A stretch of DNA of 64,000 bases from Letharia columbiana. Lineage: Eukaryota > Ascomycota > Lecanoromycetes > Lecanorales > Parmeliaceae. The notes beneath the pieces are model-generated. The model saw only the letters and a list, made by a program, of their open reading frames with translations. It had not been told where the DNA came from and ran no database searches. Position 1 is the first letter of the stretch, and each line of letters begins with the position of its first letter. Below, piece by piece: positions 12,312-23,583 of the stretch. Position numbers and translations under genes: made by a program. The DNA lies in the NCBI RefSeq assembly GCF_014066305.1, contig NW_023501096.1, forward strand, positions 248,001-312,000. Direction: 5' to 3'.

Positions 12312-12860
12312 CGCGTCTTTGTATGGCCGACACGAGTGTAACGTGGATCGTCTACAAAGGGTCGTGCTATCGATGTATTAACTCAAACCGTGAGAATACG
12401 GGTCTAGCAAAAAAAACACCTACATCGAGGAGGTTAAACAATTGTTGTCACGTCTACTCAGGCCGGCAACGATATGCCGGGTAGCCTCATCGTGAACGGG
12501 AGTGGTATATATAGCAACATTTGTATCCTCACGGTCCGACCTTGGGAGTTCCAGAGCTCCCGATTGCCTAGCCCTTTGGCCCACGCGTCGAACACTGCAC
12601 CATGATCTTGCGTGAGACGCTTTTATATGGCCAGTATGAATGTAGCATGAGTCTCTTATGCAGGGTCATGCTATCAATATGTTAAAGCAAGTCATGAGAA
12701 TACGAACTTAGTAAAAGAGAAGGATAGGCTCACATTGAGGAAGTTGTTCTACTAACCTCATGTCTTCGAACACCGGCACTATTATGCTGAGTAGCCTCAT
12801 CGTCGAGGAAATCGCTAAACATAGCAACGTCAGTGTCCCTAGGATTGACCTGGGGAGACA
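12312..12860. repeat. Two decayed direct-repeat copies, with a third fragment near 13100
   Basis: Segments at about 12314-12545 and 12618-12850 align over more than 200 bp (offset about 305). Shared phrases include TATGGCC, GGTC(G/A)TGCTATC, GTAGCCTCATCGT and CATAGCAAC or TATAGCAAC. The short phrase CGTCGAACACTGCACCATGA recurs at about 12586 and 13104. Differences are dominated by C:G to T:A transitions, often at CG dinucleotides. There are no terminal repeats and no coding frame, so the parent element is unknown. Confidence 0.6.
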
Positions 12861-13286
12861 CCACCAGCTTGGCCCAAGACTTGAAAGGTGAACAGCGCTT
12901 GGATTGGTCCCGATGCTGTTCTTTGAATAGATACCTGAGGGCCCGATCCTTCTGGTCATGACGTTGCTAAGGTCTTGATCCAGTGTCTGATAATCGTGCC
13001 CGGTAATGCCAGTCGCTGCCGAAACTTTGCTCCAGGCCACTCCCCTCATGCTAAGCTCAGGAGCGCGCTCGCTGACCTTTGCGAGGGTCAAACTCTGGCC
13101 TACACGTCGAACACTGCACCATGATCTTGCCTGGCTCCGGTTTCCAGTATCAATCCGGCTCTGCCACCGAGAAGGCGAGCAAGCAGCCGAGATCCTCCTT
13201 GGGGAAACGTGCTCAAGATGTGGTTAACGCGAGTTCAAGAGATTCCTTGGACCCTGCGGCCTCGCTGAAAGAATCATCACTCATTC

Positions 13287-14148
13287 CTATTTATGGGGGT
13301 CGTTGTCACTGCCAAGTTGAGGCTCCGCACGATCGATTTCTTCGTGCGCAACGTACGTGGAATCAACGATGCCAGTTTTTCCAGGCTTCAGTTGACGATC
13401 ATCCAATAGCTCACTGCAAATGACCTCTATACCAGCAGCCAGATGTTCTCTGAAGGCATCAGGTTGGTATGCGAATTGTATTGTTCCATGCTCTTCTCCG
13501 CATCTTCTCTTCGTTGTTGTTCGGATGAATATCTTGGTATTCGATAGCACGGCAGTATGGCTCGACGGGTCTATTTCTCCTTCAGTCCTGTGCTGCTGAT
13601 CACTATCGGTCTCTTCGAACGACTTCAGCTGGGAGGGTCCTTTCCCTTCGATTGAGGCACTCTGCAGGACCTCAAGTCGGCGCAAAAATTTCTTCCTAGA
13701 GGCGGCACTAACACGGTTAGTACTGCTCGTATGCCCGGCAACGTTCCTTATGGTTTGGTAACGGATTTGTTTTGCACGCGCACTCCGCTGCGGGGCCTGG
13801 CTTGTTTTTTATCTCCCCGCTTAGTGTCCATTCCATTGACCTCAAGTCCAATACAACTATCTACCCAGCATATACGTCTCCACCAGCCATACCATGCGCA
13901 ATAAGCGATTTCTGTGTGTTTGCTGTCACACTCGCATCCTAAGTCTGAATGCCAGGGATTCGCAGCACGAGGTATGCTAGAAACGCGAGGGCTTTGTCGA
14001 CATCGTTGTTGACCAGCTCGAGGGCTTCCTCGCACTCTCGTGTACTTCGTAGAGGGGACTTCGCTCGTATGTGTGCGATCTTTTGCTCGAGCTTGTTGTC
14101 TTCAATGTCGTCGATATTGGTGTGTGGAGTGGTGATGCCCTCTGTCAC
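13287..14148 (-). pseudogene. Possible gene fragments, one UBA-like
   Basis: Two weak frames lie here. The frame 14148-13939 reads IRAKSPLRSTRECEEALELV followed by NNDVDKALAFL. Its pattern of a helical Glu/Ala stretch and N-x-DVxKAL resembles the end of a UBA domain. The frame 13685-13287 (132 codons) contains IEVICSELLDDRQLKPGKTG and has no recognised domain. Neither has a convincing start or exon partner. They may be relics in a repeat-rich region or chance frames. Confidence 0.22.
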
Positions 14149-14164
14149 AGCTGTCTAGCAGATA

Positions 14165-14400
14165 TGGTTTTTTAGCTGTGAACAATCTTTGGACCGGGGT
14201 AAGTCACACCTGCTAAATGAGTATGGTCTAACAGATGTGAACACTTTCAGGACTGGGGCTAGTCATGTCTGTCTGGTGAAATTGGTCTTTTAGCTGTGAT
14301 CACTCTTAGGACGGATGCTAGTTACATGTGTCCAATAGGTATAGCATGTCCAGTGTCGACACTCTCCGGACGGGGGCTAGCTATGGTCACACTCCAGTCA
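14165..14400. repeat. Diverged minisatellite, about 60-bp unit, four copies
   Basis: Four consecutive units share the core (A/G)GxTGTGAxCACTxTxxGGACxGGGGCTAG. Cores start near 14173, 14232, 14292 and 14352. Spacing is 59-62 bp and the copies are strongly diverged. The array lies about 250 bp upstream of the plus-strand frame at 14651. Confidence 0.65.
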
Positions 14401-14650
14401 AAAGCCAGACACAGTGCAAGAAAATCTGTCTTGCCGAGACTTTGAAATTATGTTTCGAGGATCTTGCATATTAGCAAACGAGTCTTGCTTGAGCATGCAA
14501 TTTCGTTCTTCCTGTACCCAATAACACAAGGATTCTAATCACAGATGATCACAAGCTAGCAATTTTAAATGATTATAAGACAGAGAATCTCACAGCAACA
14601 GCTTCTCTTCTTTTTTCATCCTTCTCACCAATACTCCATACATACCCAAC

Positions 14651-15350
14651 ATGCAAAGAGATCCCAGACAAAGCACGCCTCTTGAGGCAGCGAGGGGGAC
14701 CCACCCAAACACTTTTGTCAGGGACATTACGCAGCCTGAAGAGTTCAAAGTCTACACTGACTATGATGCTTATGCACATAGTACTGGTGAAGATGAAAAC
14801 AAGGTCAATCTCGCTGAAGGGGAGGCTGATTCCAACACCGTTTCCGCAGGTAATGACCAAAATCCACCAAGTATGCACCCTGCTGCATCAATTCTTGAAT
14901 ACGATCAGGCTAATACCTATAAAGACCTATCAGGCCGTCGTTCACAGACAGCCGATCCCCCCTTGATCTCACCAACTCCTTCGACACCCACCTCAGGCCC
15001 CAGCACCCACCCACCGGCACAGCTACCTCTCCCGCAATTCCAACCTGCCAGCACGCAAGTTGGAAACCCAACCCAACCACCAGCAACGCCAGCTCCAAAC
15101 TACCCGCTCCCAATACCACGGCATCCACTTCACGAGACCATCCCTGGCATGACGCTGGGATGGACAACGTGCAACACCGACCATCGAAGACACGTCAGTA
15201 TCACGTCCACATGATCTCTTTGAGGAAGCTGACATCATCCAGAAACGCTGCGACCACGGTCTGGACGGCAGAATCGACCCTGTCTTGGCGGCTATCCCGC
15301 ACAAGGTGATGGCTACTCGCAGAAGCTGGCCTACGAAGAAGTCCAAGTGA
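14651..15350 (+). CDS. Hypothetical Pro-rich protein, 3' end unresolved
   Basis: I do not recognise it. From the ATG at 14651 an open frame runs 187 codons to 15214. An acidic first half (TGEDENKVNLAEGEAD) is followed by a Pro/Thr-rich stretch from about residue 100. After about 15150 a different frame looks more like coding sequence. It reads RPHDLFEEADIIQKRCDHGL and ends LAAIPHKVMATRRSWPTKKS before a TGA at 15348. That frame has a stop at 15150, so either a small intron I cannot place or a frameshift joins the two. The protein is probably disordered with a short basic C-terminus. Confidence 0.4.
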
Positions 15351-16060
15351 AGGAAGATGGGTAGGAGGGAAGGCACGAGGCAAAAGGCATTATGATATGG
15401 ATCATAACACGAAATGGAATGCGATAGAAGGGCCGATGAGGATCCTCTGGCTGCCTGCACGCTGTTTGTCTTAGCAGAGCAGGGGGATAAGGCCATCAGT
15501 TGTCATGCTTAGCCATCCATGCAGTTGCTGTTTCTTGAAACCATCCCAGTACAGCCAACCTCGCATTCTCAATGCTTCAACAAATCAATCTTCTCTTAAG
15601 CTGCCATCGCCTACCCACACTCTCCAGCACCGAGACCAATCTGCGATAATCCCGACTTCCAACGTCAACATCTCCCCCCATTCAAACCTACCCCATTCCA
15701 CCCTCTCCAGCGCCCACTACGCTCCATCCGACCATACCCTCCAACCCCATTCCCATCCACCCATCCATCCACCTCTTGCACCCAGCAAGCCAGTACCCCA
15801 CCCCAGCCACCCCCGCCAGACAAAACCCCATTCGACAAAATCTCGCACCATGTATTCAAGCCACTCCACTTCAAACGCCACCTTTCCCCATCAATCCCTC
15901 ATCTCCATCCAAACGTAGAGGCCGCAAACACGAAAGACAGTGTAGGTACGATCTGCCACCTCCTCGCCAACGTCACTGCTCGCGTGTGATGGGAACCGGG
16001 TCCGTCGCTCGTGCTATGAGGCCAGAAGGGCCAAAGCGTCGGCATTGGAAATGTATTGGG
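15351..16060. other. C-rich, pyrimidine-biased stretch
   Basis: About 700 bp, strongly C-rich on the plus strand between 15600 and 15900 (CCCCATTC, CCACCCATCCATCC). It produces long but low-complexity open frames, such as 15505-15918, that I do not accept as genes. Confidence 0.4.
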
Positions 16061-16738
16061 TCAGCCGCATGGCCTCTTTACACTCTCGAACACCCACCCG
16101 TGGAGGGAGGGAGGATGTGTCGCATGCGAGCGATGCTTGTTCGGAATTGACGTTCGTCGATGTGGAAGGGCCGCCGAGAGAGTCAGCGAGGTCAACTGCG
16201 TTCTCGCGACAGGAGGTTTCAACTCCCGCGGGTCCGGCCTGCCACCCCCCTTTGCCCCAAAATGAATATCGTCCCGTTCCATCTTCTCGCTCCCCGGTGG
16301 CACGTTAAGGAACGGATCACGCCCAGGCACTCTTCCTTTAGACGGTAATGCGTAGTGCGTTCCCACACTTGGCTTGCTCATTCCGAATTCTATGTAATCT
16401 CCACGAGTGGTACCGCTTCCTGGCGAGCGACCAACAGCAGCTCGACGTGTGTCTCGCTGGTCCGCTTCCAGCATTAGAGGATCTTGTATTAGTCGTTCAT
16501 TGACGGTGGCGAGTTTCCTGAACCTTCGGCCGGTGGAGGATTTTGGGATATAATCGATGTGTTGAAGGCAGAGGACATTGAGTTGCCTTACATATTGGAG
16601 AAGCAGATACCGTGAGATCGACATGTAGGGTGTGCTGTCTGGTTTTCTTTGGATCAATGGTTGCAACAGTGTATTGACACGAAATGGAATTGGGTTTGAA
16701 ATCTCATTCTCGTCTGCCTGGTAATATGTCATCAACAT
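16061..16738 (-). CDS. Hypothetical protein (225 aa)
   Basis: An uninterrupted 225-codon minus-strand frame with ordinary, non-repetitive composition. The N-terminal half looks folded (SISRYLLLQYVRQLNVLCLQ, RRFRKLATVNERLIQDP). The C-terminal half is rich in Gly, Pro, Ser and charged residues (GRSPGSGTTRGDYIEFGMSK) and ends basic. There is no signal peptide, membrane helix or recognised domain. It lies downstream of the Atg22 gene on the same strand, 83 bp away, so it could alternatively be transcribed as part of that gene's 3' flank. No introns are needed. I cannot name a family. Confidence 0.38.
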   Translation of the reverse strand: MLMTYYQADENEISNPIPFRVNTLLQPLIQRKPDSTPYMSISRYLLLQYVRQLNVLCLQHIDYIPKSSTGRRFRKLATVNERLIQDPLMLEADQRDTRRAAVGRSPGSGTTRGDYIEFGMSKPSVGTHYALPSKGRVPGRDPFLNVPPGSEKMERDDIHFGAKGGGRPDPRELKPPVARTQLTSLTLSAALPHRRTSIPNKHRSHATHPPSLHGWVFESVKRPCG

Positions 16739-16821
16739 TGGGTATACTAATCATCAAATCGTCATAGCTCGGATAAAAATTCGCTAGGTCATTGGTACAG
16801 CACTCATCTGTCCCCAATCTA

Positions 16822-18642
16822 TCAGCTCCCCTGGCTCCCACTATCACCCTGCAGCTTCGCCCTTACTAGCTCTTCTTCCGCCAAAAATCTCTCCTGTTCC
16901 ACCCTACTCTTCTTTAAATCTAAAAATAGCACCAGAAACCCTGCACTCAGACAAGACAACCCAAACAGAAAATAGAATGGTGTACTGTTGTTTCCATGCG
17001 GACTTGCATCGATGATCGCACTTGAAACCAGCGGTCCGATGAAGGATGACGTCTTGCCAATGATAGAGAATAGGGAAAAGAATAGAAACTCTTTGCCACG
17101 GGGCGTGACTTCAGAGATCATAATCTGGGAGTAGGAGTACCAGGGACACACGAAGAGACCATAGAAGGTCTGATAGACCCAAAACTCCCAAACGTGGTGG
17201 AAGCCGAAGTTCTGAGTCCAGATACCTATCATGCCCCAACCATCGCTGTACCAATTCATAGTCAATATCCGGCCTCGCCAATTAGAGAAAGGTGATGCGG
17301 GAAAGCTTACAGCAAAATTATTCCGACAATAATCGCATTGAACATGGTCTTCGTACTGAGTTGGTATCTTTGCTGGATCCACCAGAAGCTGTAGATACCT
17401 ACCGCTTGAGCCGCGATGCCGACAAGTAGGATGTAGGTCAATGTCAGCGTGTCGTACTCAACAACCTCGTTCTGGAGAGTGGCGATGACGGTCACGGTAG
17501 TATTGAGGGAGTCGCCGAGAAGGAAGTAGCCTGTGCAGTGTCAGTCATGGAAGATGGATGGTACCCGTGGCGCTACACACCAATGAGGTAAAGGAGACTT
17601 TGTCTGAGTCGCCAAATTTGAGTGATGGCACGGTAGAGTTGCCAAAATCCTACCATCACGATGTTCATGTTAGGCGGCAACTGCTGGCCTGGTCTTCTTT
17701 TTTCCAGGATGAACCACGGTATAGCCAGCAGCACCCAGACACCAGTTGCGAAGGCGATGAGAACACTCAACCCGTAATTGTTGTTGGCTTCGCTCGCTGT
17801 GACGTGCACACCGTATAGGACACCAACTATTAGAGCTAGTATGACAAACTCCCCGCAGGATTGTATGTAGAACGCCATATTGGATAGTCGGCTCCTTTGT
17901 AGTGTGTCTGCGTAGTCATACTCATCTCGACTGATGGTTCCGTTTGTAAACTCCTCGGCTTTGGCCCGCAGCTGAGGCGTGTTTCGAGCGAGACCTGGAA
18001 ATGCTGCAGTCCAGAAGGTCAAGGTGGTTTGGTATGCAATCACTGGGAGAGGTCAGACCCAGAAAGCAAGAGGGACTCAGAAACCGGACCTACGTCCCAC
18101 AATGTACATCCCTGCTGCCACCTGCCATTTGTCCGCTGTATGCACGCCCATCCAGCCAAAGCCTATGCCGAAAGCGACAATCGAGAGCACGATGAGGATG
18201 TTAGGTCGCGAGCGTCCGAAGTCTTGCTACTGTCAGTCCAGCTCAATATTTGTACCTGCTGAGCGCAATTACCAGCATAACTCCCGATAACCAAGAACAG
18301 CACAATCTGAATAGCAAAGCTGATCCCATTGGCCACCAGGACAATACTATTGATCGTCCTATTCACGCCTGCGAACCTCAAAGTGCCTGCATCTCCAGCT
18401 GCCTGCGACAACAGGTTTTGGAAGGCGGTTGGCGCGAAATTGAACAGGGTCAACCCATTGTTGCCAATGTAGTACGAATAGTATGCCCAGATTTCCCAGC
18501 GAGTGGTCTCATACTGCGGGTCGAATTGGTCTGGCGCAACAGGAAGCTCGTCGCTGGGGTCCTGGGACGGATTTTCGATGCTGCCCTTTTGAGGGTCTTC
18601 TGCCAACGGCATGACAGCAAAGCCAGGATCGGGGGCGGCCAT
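16822..18642 (-). CDS. Atg22-type vacuolar amino-acid effluxer, MFS fold (534 aa)
   Basis: Member of the Atg22 branch of the major facilitator superfamily. Yeast Atg22 exports amino acids from the vacuole after autophagic breakdown. Five exons: 18642-18273, 18222-18094, 18042-17581, 17530-17311 and 17245-16822. Introns are 50, 51, 50 and 66 bp, all GT-AG and all in phase. Family landmarks are WEIWAYYSYYIGNNGLTLFN at about residues 47-66, GSYADFGRSRPNIL, LIAYQTTLTFWTAAFPGLAR, the lumenal-type insertion NGTISRDEYDYADTLQRSRL, and SQIMISEVTPRGKEFLFFSL. About twelve hydrophobic segments are visible. The N-terminus is hydrophilic with no signal peptide. Filamentous fungi usually have several Atg22 paralogues, so this need not be the autophagy-linked orthologue. 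Confidence 0.88.
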
Positions 18643-19409
18643 GACTGGTTCAGTGTAGATGGGAGAGGCTGCTCAGGTCATTGGAAGAGGCTCGTCAGGG
18701 GTCTGTAGAAGCAATAGAAGCAACGGATTGCTTCTTCTTGAGCTGACGGCATGGCTAGAAGATGCAGTTGCATCCTGATGTCTAGCGACCTATCACGCAA
18801 TAGACACGGCGCCGTTGATTTTGCACTTGTCATGCAGAGAATTGCCGAATCTCGCTGATTCTCAATGTTCCCCACGCGCCGGCTTACTCTCTACTTTACT
18901 TATAGATAAGGGACTTCTAATCTCCGGGCTTGGCATTGGCCGACCTGGGCGAATTAGAACCACTAATTATTCATAGCCCTATCGGCTTAACATTCTACCG
19001 CCGCCGAGACCTGTCCGTAACAACTTTCATGGTGACTTTTCATTAATAGCAACCACCCCATGGCAAGGGTAGTTGCTTTTTGGGACTTTGGGACTTAAAT
19101 TACTTGTTCAACTCCCATAGCCATCCGTGTAGACCGTCCAGGGCAGCAGCAAGAATTGGCAATTTACCGAATCATACCTTTGAGTTTGGTGTAAGGTAGG
19201 GGTATGATTCGGTAAGGATTCCACAGTTTTGGGCATGAAATAGAAATTTGGCCCTGCATGTGCCGTTGAGGCTTTGCCTTCAGCCTGATCACTTGCGGCG
19301 GAGATGTTTCGACATATAGTACGTGGTTTACCATTCTGTTCGATTATTTTTCTGTCGTCACGTATCAATCTTTTCATTAGTTCTCGGCCGCTTATCTTCT
19401 GCATTCAAT
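18643..19409. other. Intergenic, upstream of Atg22-like gene
   Basis: About 770 bp containing the 5' flank of the Atg22-like gene. It is AT-richer than the flanking genes between 18890 and 19110. An interrupted direct repeat of about 15 bp, ATACC followed by a GGTATGATTCGGTAA-type phrase, occurs near 19160-19215. No gene is seen. Confidence 0.35.
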
Positions 19410-19820
19410 ATGGATTCTTCTGAGCTCAGCATGTCCTCAAGCAGTAGCACCACATTTGGTATCCAGAGTGCGGGTGAAGCCTACGAGTCGAGTGGCGCTC
19501 TATTTACCCAAGGCTGCAAGATCAACGAAAGCCAAGGCTGTTCCACCGCCTGCCAAGATCCTTTTCAGATTACCTTGGGATCCACACACGTTGCAGAACT
19601 GCATGGTACTGTCGAACTTGCTCCAAATCCCGTCCTCCAAAGCTCAGGCGGCGCCAACCCGAGTGAGAGGTCTGTAGAGATTGCAGGCAGATTCGCGATC
19701 AACACCACGAACCCTGGCTTTCAAAGCCTAGCCAGCAATGTGATTCGGACAATACAAGGCTGGTTTAGAGGAGGATTCGGTTATGGTCGGGCACCAGCCA
19801 TGGTATCTCTATATAGTTGA
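19410..19820 (+). CDS. Small Ser-rich hypothetical protein (136 aa), doubtful
   Basis: Frame opening MDSSELSMSSSSSTTFG, continuing through a Cys-containing middle (CKINESQGCSTACQDP) and ending IRTIQGWFRGGFGYGRAPA. The frame is open 29 codons further upstream. An overlapping plus-strand frame of 73 codons looks about as plausible, so coding status is uncertain. No domain is recognised. Confidence 0.28.
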   Translation: MDSSELSMSSSSSTTFGIQSAGEAYESSGALFTQGCKINESQGCSTACQDPFQITLGSTHVAELHGTVELAPNPVLQSSGGANPSERSVEIAGRFAINTTNPGFQSLASNVIRTIQGWFRGGFGYGRAPAMVSLYS

Positions 19821-20242
19821 GGACGTGAACCAAACTCCCGCCGTTCCGATTTAAAACCTTGAATGCAGACATTGGTGGCATTGGCGTAAGACATGGAGAC
19901 GCTCCTCCACTGATAAAGAGCCCCTTTCAATGGATAGGTATATATATCCTACTGGATGCAGAGTGGTATTGCTTTCTCTATTTTCGTCCTACTGAAATTC
20001 TGTGAGAACCAATTCTACTGATGATGTATTTTCTTCTATTACTGCTTTTAGCAATGCGGCTTCAAATGCCCTATAGGACCAAGTAAGCTACATTAAGCGC
20101 AAAGCCTCTATCCTGCAGGCGCACTTGTGTGGGTATTCGCCTGCTATCAAGTCTGCAGTGGTTGAATTCCACAAAGGGCTATGCTTCTTCATAGTTGCTA
20201 TCGAAATCGCAGCCAACATTGTTGTAAGACAAGGAACCTTGA

Positions 20243-20691
20243 ATGATGGGCACGGCCACTCTGCAAACGTTGTTCAACAATTACAGCCTCGTCGGTAGTG
20301 TTTCGACAAGCAGCTTTGTTCCCTTGACTTTCACACTCCAGGCTCTACACCGTGCCGGAATGCACTCTTGGTACTTGGTCACTTTCTCACATATTGCCCT
20401 CGTCTTTTCTGTGTCGGCGATTTTGTGATTTCTTGAGCCGACGCGAAAAAGTCGGTCCATAGCATTCTGATATCGTTCCGGCTTAAACCTGTTCTAGAGC
20501 ACTTGTCTTGCGGTACTGGCGCTCGAGTCTCTGGTATGCTATGCAAGCATACGGTGAGGGAAGAGGAGCTTGCATTCCCTTTCCAGATGCTTCTAAAATT
20601 CAATGGCTTCCTTGCAAATGGTGCTTCAACCACTTTCAGAACTCTGTATTCAAATGAATGTTTCTCGTGGCGTAGTCAAGGTTGGAATTGA
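20243..20691 (+). pseudogene. Membrane-protein fragment (N-terminal type)
   Basis: Frame 20243-20428 begins TATLQTLFNNYSLVGSVSTS and continues with FVPLTFTLQALHRAGMHSWY, two hydrophobic segments typical of a fungal multi-pass membrane family. It stops at 20426. A second frame, 20500-20691, continues with LSCGTGARVSGMLCKHTVRE. Joining them needs a frameshift. No intron fits well. I read it as the N-terminal remnant of the gene whose C-terminal half follows at 21037. Confidence 0.4.
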
Positions 20692-21036
20692 GTCAGTTGA
20701 CACAATCCTCAAACCGGTTATAAGCGTGTTGCGACGGCACGCCGTCTTCTATTGGGCAGAGTCTTGATCAATGGATAAGAACTAAAAGTCACAACAACGC
20801 CATATCAGTAAATACTCGTCAGTCGAGAAGTGAGCAGTGTTTTCGGTATGCAGGAAAAGTCAGCGGCAGAATGGATGGCTATGATTGGACAATGAAGCAC
20901 CATAGTCCTGCAGGCAGTTCTAGCATTGTGTTGTATCGCATCGCGAGGCTATAAGGCTGTCAACATTATGAATCACCCCATCTTCCATGGCATCAACAAC
21001 GGATGTTGCAAGCGGGAGGACTATCCATAGTAGACA

Positions 21037-22832
21037 ATGACGACTACCTGGATCTACCGTCTTACGGGATGCTGTACCTCGACCGTATCCCTCTTGTTTT
21101 CGAGCGTGCTCTTGGCTTCGTTTCCTCAATCAGCATGCGCACCCACCCAGTCCGAGTCGACTAAATATATCACGATCACGGTAGCACAAGGTACGACCAA
21201 CCACCGCAACCCGAAGCTACTTTGTACTCCGTCTAAGTGGACGGGCATTGCAATGTTCTTCCTCGCCAATTCCGTCGCCCATGCCGCCACTGTCAAGTCG
21301 GTGCCTGGTGAACTGGCGCTGTCATCTTGTTTGGCCCTAGTATTCGCTCTTCTTCTCCCGGCGTCGAGTATTCGGAGAGGTCTCAGTGCCATTTATCGAA
21401 GCGCAGTGCTCGCCAATACGCCCCTGAAGACTGCAGCGACGGCAAAGGCTTTGTGTATGGTTGTTAGGACTATCGACTGGAGACCTCAAACTGGAGACCT
21501 CAAACTGGAGATGTTGTTGAAGTCCTTGACTACATGGGTCCACGCGAAGTTGAAAAGTTCATCAAGCACAAGTCAGATTTTGTGTTTAAAACTACGAAAG
21601 GAAAGAAACTCGTTGATGGAGATGATTGGGACTGGACTCGAATCGATCATGTACCGGCACAGATTCTGAGTCGCAGTGAGAAGCTCCAAATTATGCTCTT
21701 CAAGGTTTATTCTTAACAAATACCTCGACGGAAGGAAAAAAAGCAGGAGCTCTCCAACGTTCCCGCATTGGTTGCAAGAGGAGTGGAGGTAGGACCTGAT
21801 TCCGTCAACAGAGGAGACTTTCGAAAACTGAGCGGGCTTCCGAGGTCTACCTTTGGAGGCAAGGACCGAAAAGTTCACGGCGTCTGCCAGCTACCTGAAG
21901 AATATGCCCTTTGCGTCGTTCCATCTGGAGCCGAGGTGGATGAACCCCCGTGCGGTGGAAATTCTCCCTGCACTAGCGAGCTAAGCTCCAGCTATAGTTT
22001 GCCGAAAGTGCTCACCGCTGTTTTCCAGACCGTATATGCTTCAGCTACTCTCTACCAGGTGAGAGGTGATCAAATCCAGCGCTATGGCTATGCTGCATTC
22101 GGATTGAATGTTGCACCCTATCTTGTCATGTCGCTCGTAAATCTAGCCAGCACTATGCTCACCCCTGATTACTCCACCATGTATCTTGTGAATTCTGGAA
22201 CGATGGAGGAAGCTCAACGGCGTAAAGGTTCGAGGGTTGAAGGTGTCGTTGGCACCATTGGGGGAAATAGGACATCAAACGAGTCCTTTGAAAAGGTCAA
22301 GTTTGATGTCAAGGATGATGGTCGTATATTTATGCTCGGATCTGATCTCGAATCCTCTCCATTAGTACCGACGGAAGTGGTGTTGGCTAAGGGAGGACCT
22401 CCAGTCAATCATCGGACTGGAAAACTCTTCGATGGCCTTTTTGCTCGGCTCGCCTATCAGCTTGATGGGCGACTAGATCGGCCCTATCTCTTGATACCTG
22501 GAAGCTCAGAACATCCCTTTGTAGACGACCGACAGACACTTCTCGAGTCGGTGTACTAGTACCTGAGATTGGCGAGCCTCGCTGTAGGATCAATCCCAGT
22601 AGCCATCATTGGAATTTTATCCCACTTCAGATCCGGTCAAAGCACTTTGGCGCAGCGTGTGTGGACAATGATGTGCTTGGCATTCGGAATTTGCCTCGGA
22701 TCGGTCTTAGGGAGCGAACTTTCTACCGTCTCTGATTACATTAGGCTCTTCGTGTATCTGGCGCCGTCAATAGGAGGTTTTGTAGTTGTGGGCCACATGC
22801 TCATGCAGTATGGGACTTGCACCCATCTCTAG
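21037..22832 (+). pseudogene. Broken fungal multi-pass membrane protein gene
   Basis: Segments of one membrane protein lie in order: KWTGIAMFFLANSVAHAATV at 21235 on, then YGYAAFGLNVAPYLVMSLVN near 22085, then SLAVGSIPVAIIGILSHFRS near 22575 and a final helix ending at 22832. The order and style match a widespread uncharacterised Pezizomycotina family. The frame is broken by a 14-bp tandem duplication (21476-21503), which shifts +2, and by an in-frame TAG at 22557. A TAA at 21714 could be removed by a 42-bp GTTTAT...CAG intron (21705-21746) or may be a third lesion. The N-terminal part is unclear. At least two independent lesions make this a pseudogene rather than a misread gene. Confidence 0.7.
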
Positions 22833-23123
22833 AGAGTGATTTATAATATAGCGTCCTTGCGCGCTGGTGTTGGGCCGGCACAAAATTGGGTCACTTTGTA
22901 GCCTCTCAGGCTTATTCAAGCTTAGAACAGCATTTCACTGAAATTGGAGACAAAACTGAATTGGGTAAAATTATTCCTAGTGTCTGTCTACCTAGAGGAG
23001 CTCGTCAAGTGAGATCAGCTAGATCAACGGTCGCTGGAAGAACAGTGAGTATAGCTGATGCTAATCACAAAGCTCCCATGGCTGAACCCTACGAACAACC
23101 GTAATGCCATAAAAGGGAAGTTC

Positions 23124-23150
23124 AAAAAAAAAAAAAAAAAAAAAATTGGG

Positions 23151-23184
<34 letters not shown>
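23124..23184 (+). repeat. Two adjacent poly(A) tracts
   Basis: A22 at 23124-23145 and A34 at 23151-23184, separated by TTGGG. They lie about 290 bp downstream of the stop of the broken membrane-protein gene and in the same orientation. Confidence 0.95.
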
Positions 23185-23185
<1 letters not shown>

Positions 23186-23583
23186 CATTGCATGTATGTG
23201 AATCTTCAGCCTTGCTGCATACGCTCACAAAGTTTGCCGGAATGAGTGAAGACGGATTTTGACTGCTCTCTTCGGCTTCTTGTTGAGTGCAAAGCTCCCC
23301 ATGTACGTCGATCGGCGCTCACCCTAGGCCTGGTAGTGGCTGAGGCTGGGGAAAATTCCTTGTAGCATGGCACACGTTATGCATTCGAAGGTCCCTGCGA
23401 AATATTTCAGGAAGGAGTCAGTTGGCTAGGTCTTTCAAGAAGGAGCTCACACCTCCATAGTGTATCTACACAGAAAGATAGACAGCCACTCTTAAGTTGG
23501 CACGTTCCGGTCCAGCTACTTGTGTCTATTTACGAGCTCTAGTCACACACACTACCTCCCCTTTTACTCCTGCGCCTAGCCCA

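Noticed and set aside
15023..15496. 157-codon minus-strand frame overlapping the 14.65-kb gene
   Set aside because: Antisense shadow, Trp/Arg/Cys-rich, with no recognisable features.
15505..15918. 137-codon plus-strand frame, Pro/Ser/His-rich
   Set aside because: It comes from a C-rich low-complexity stretch with no domain, start context or exon partner.
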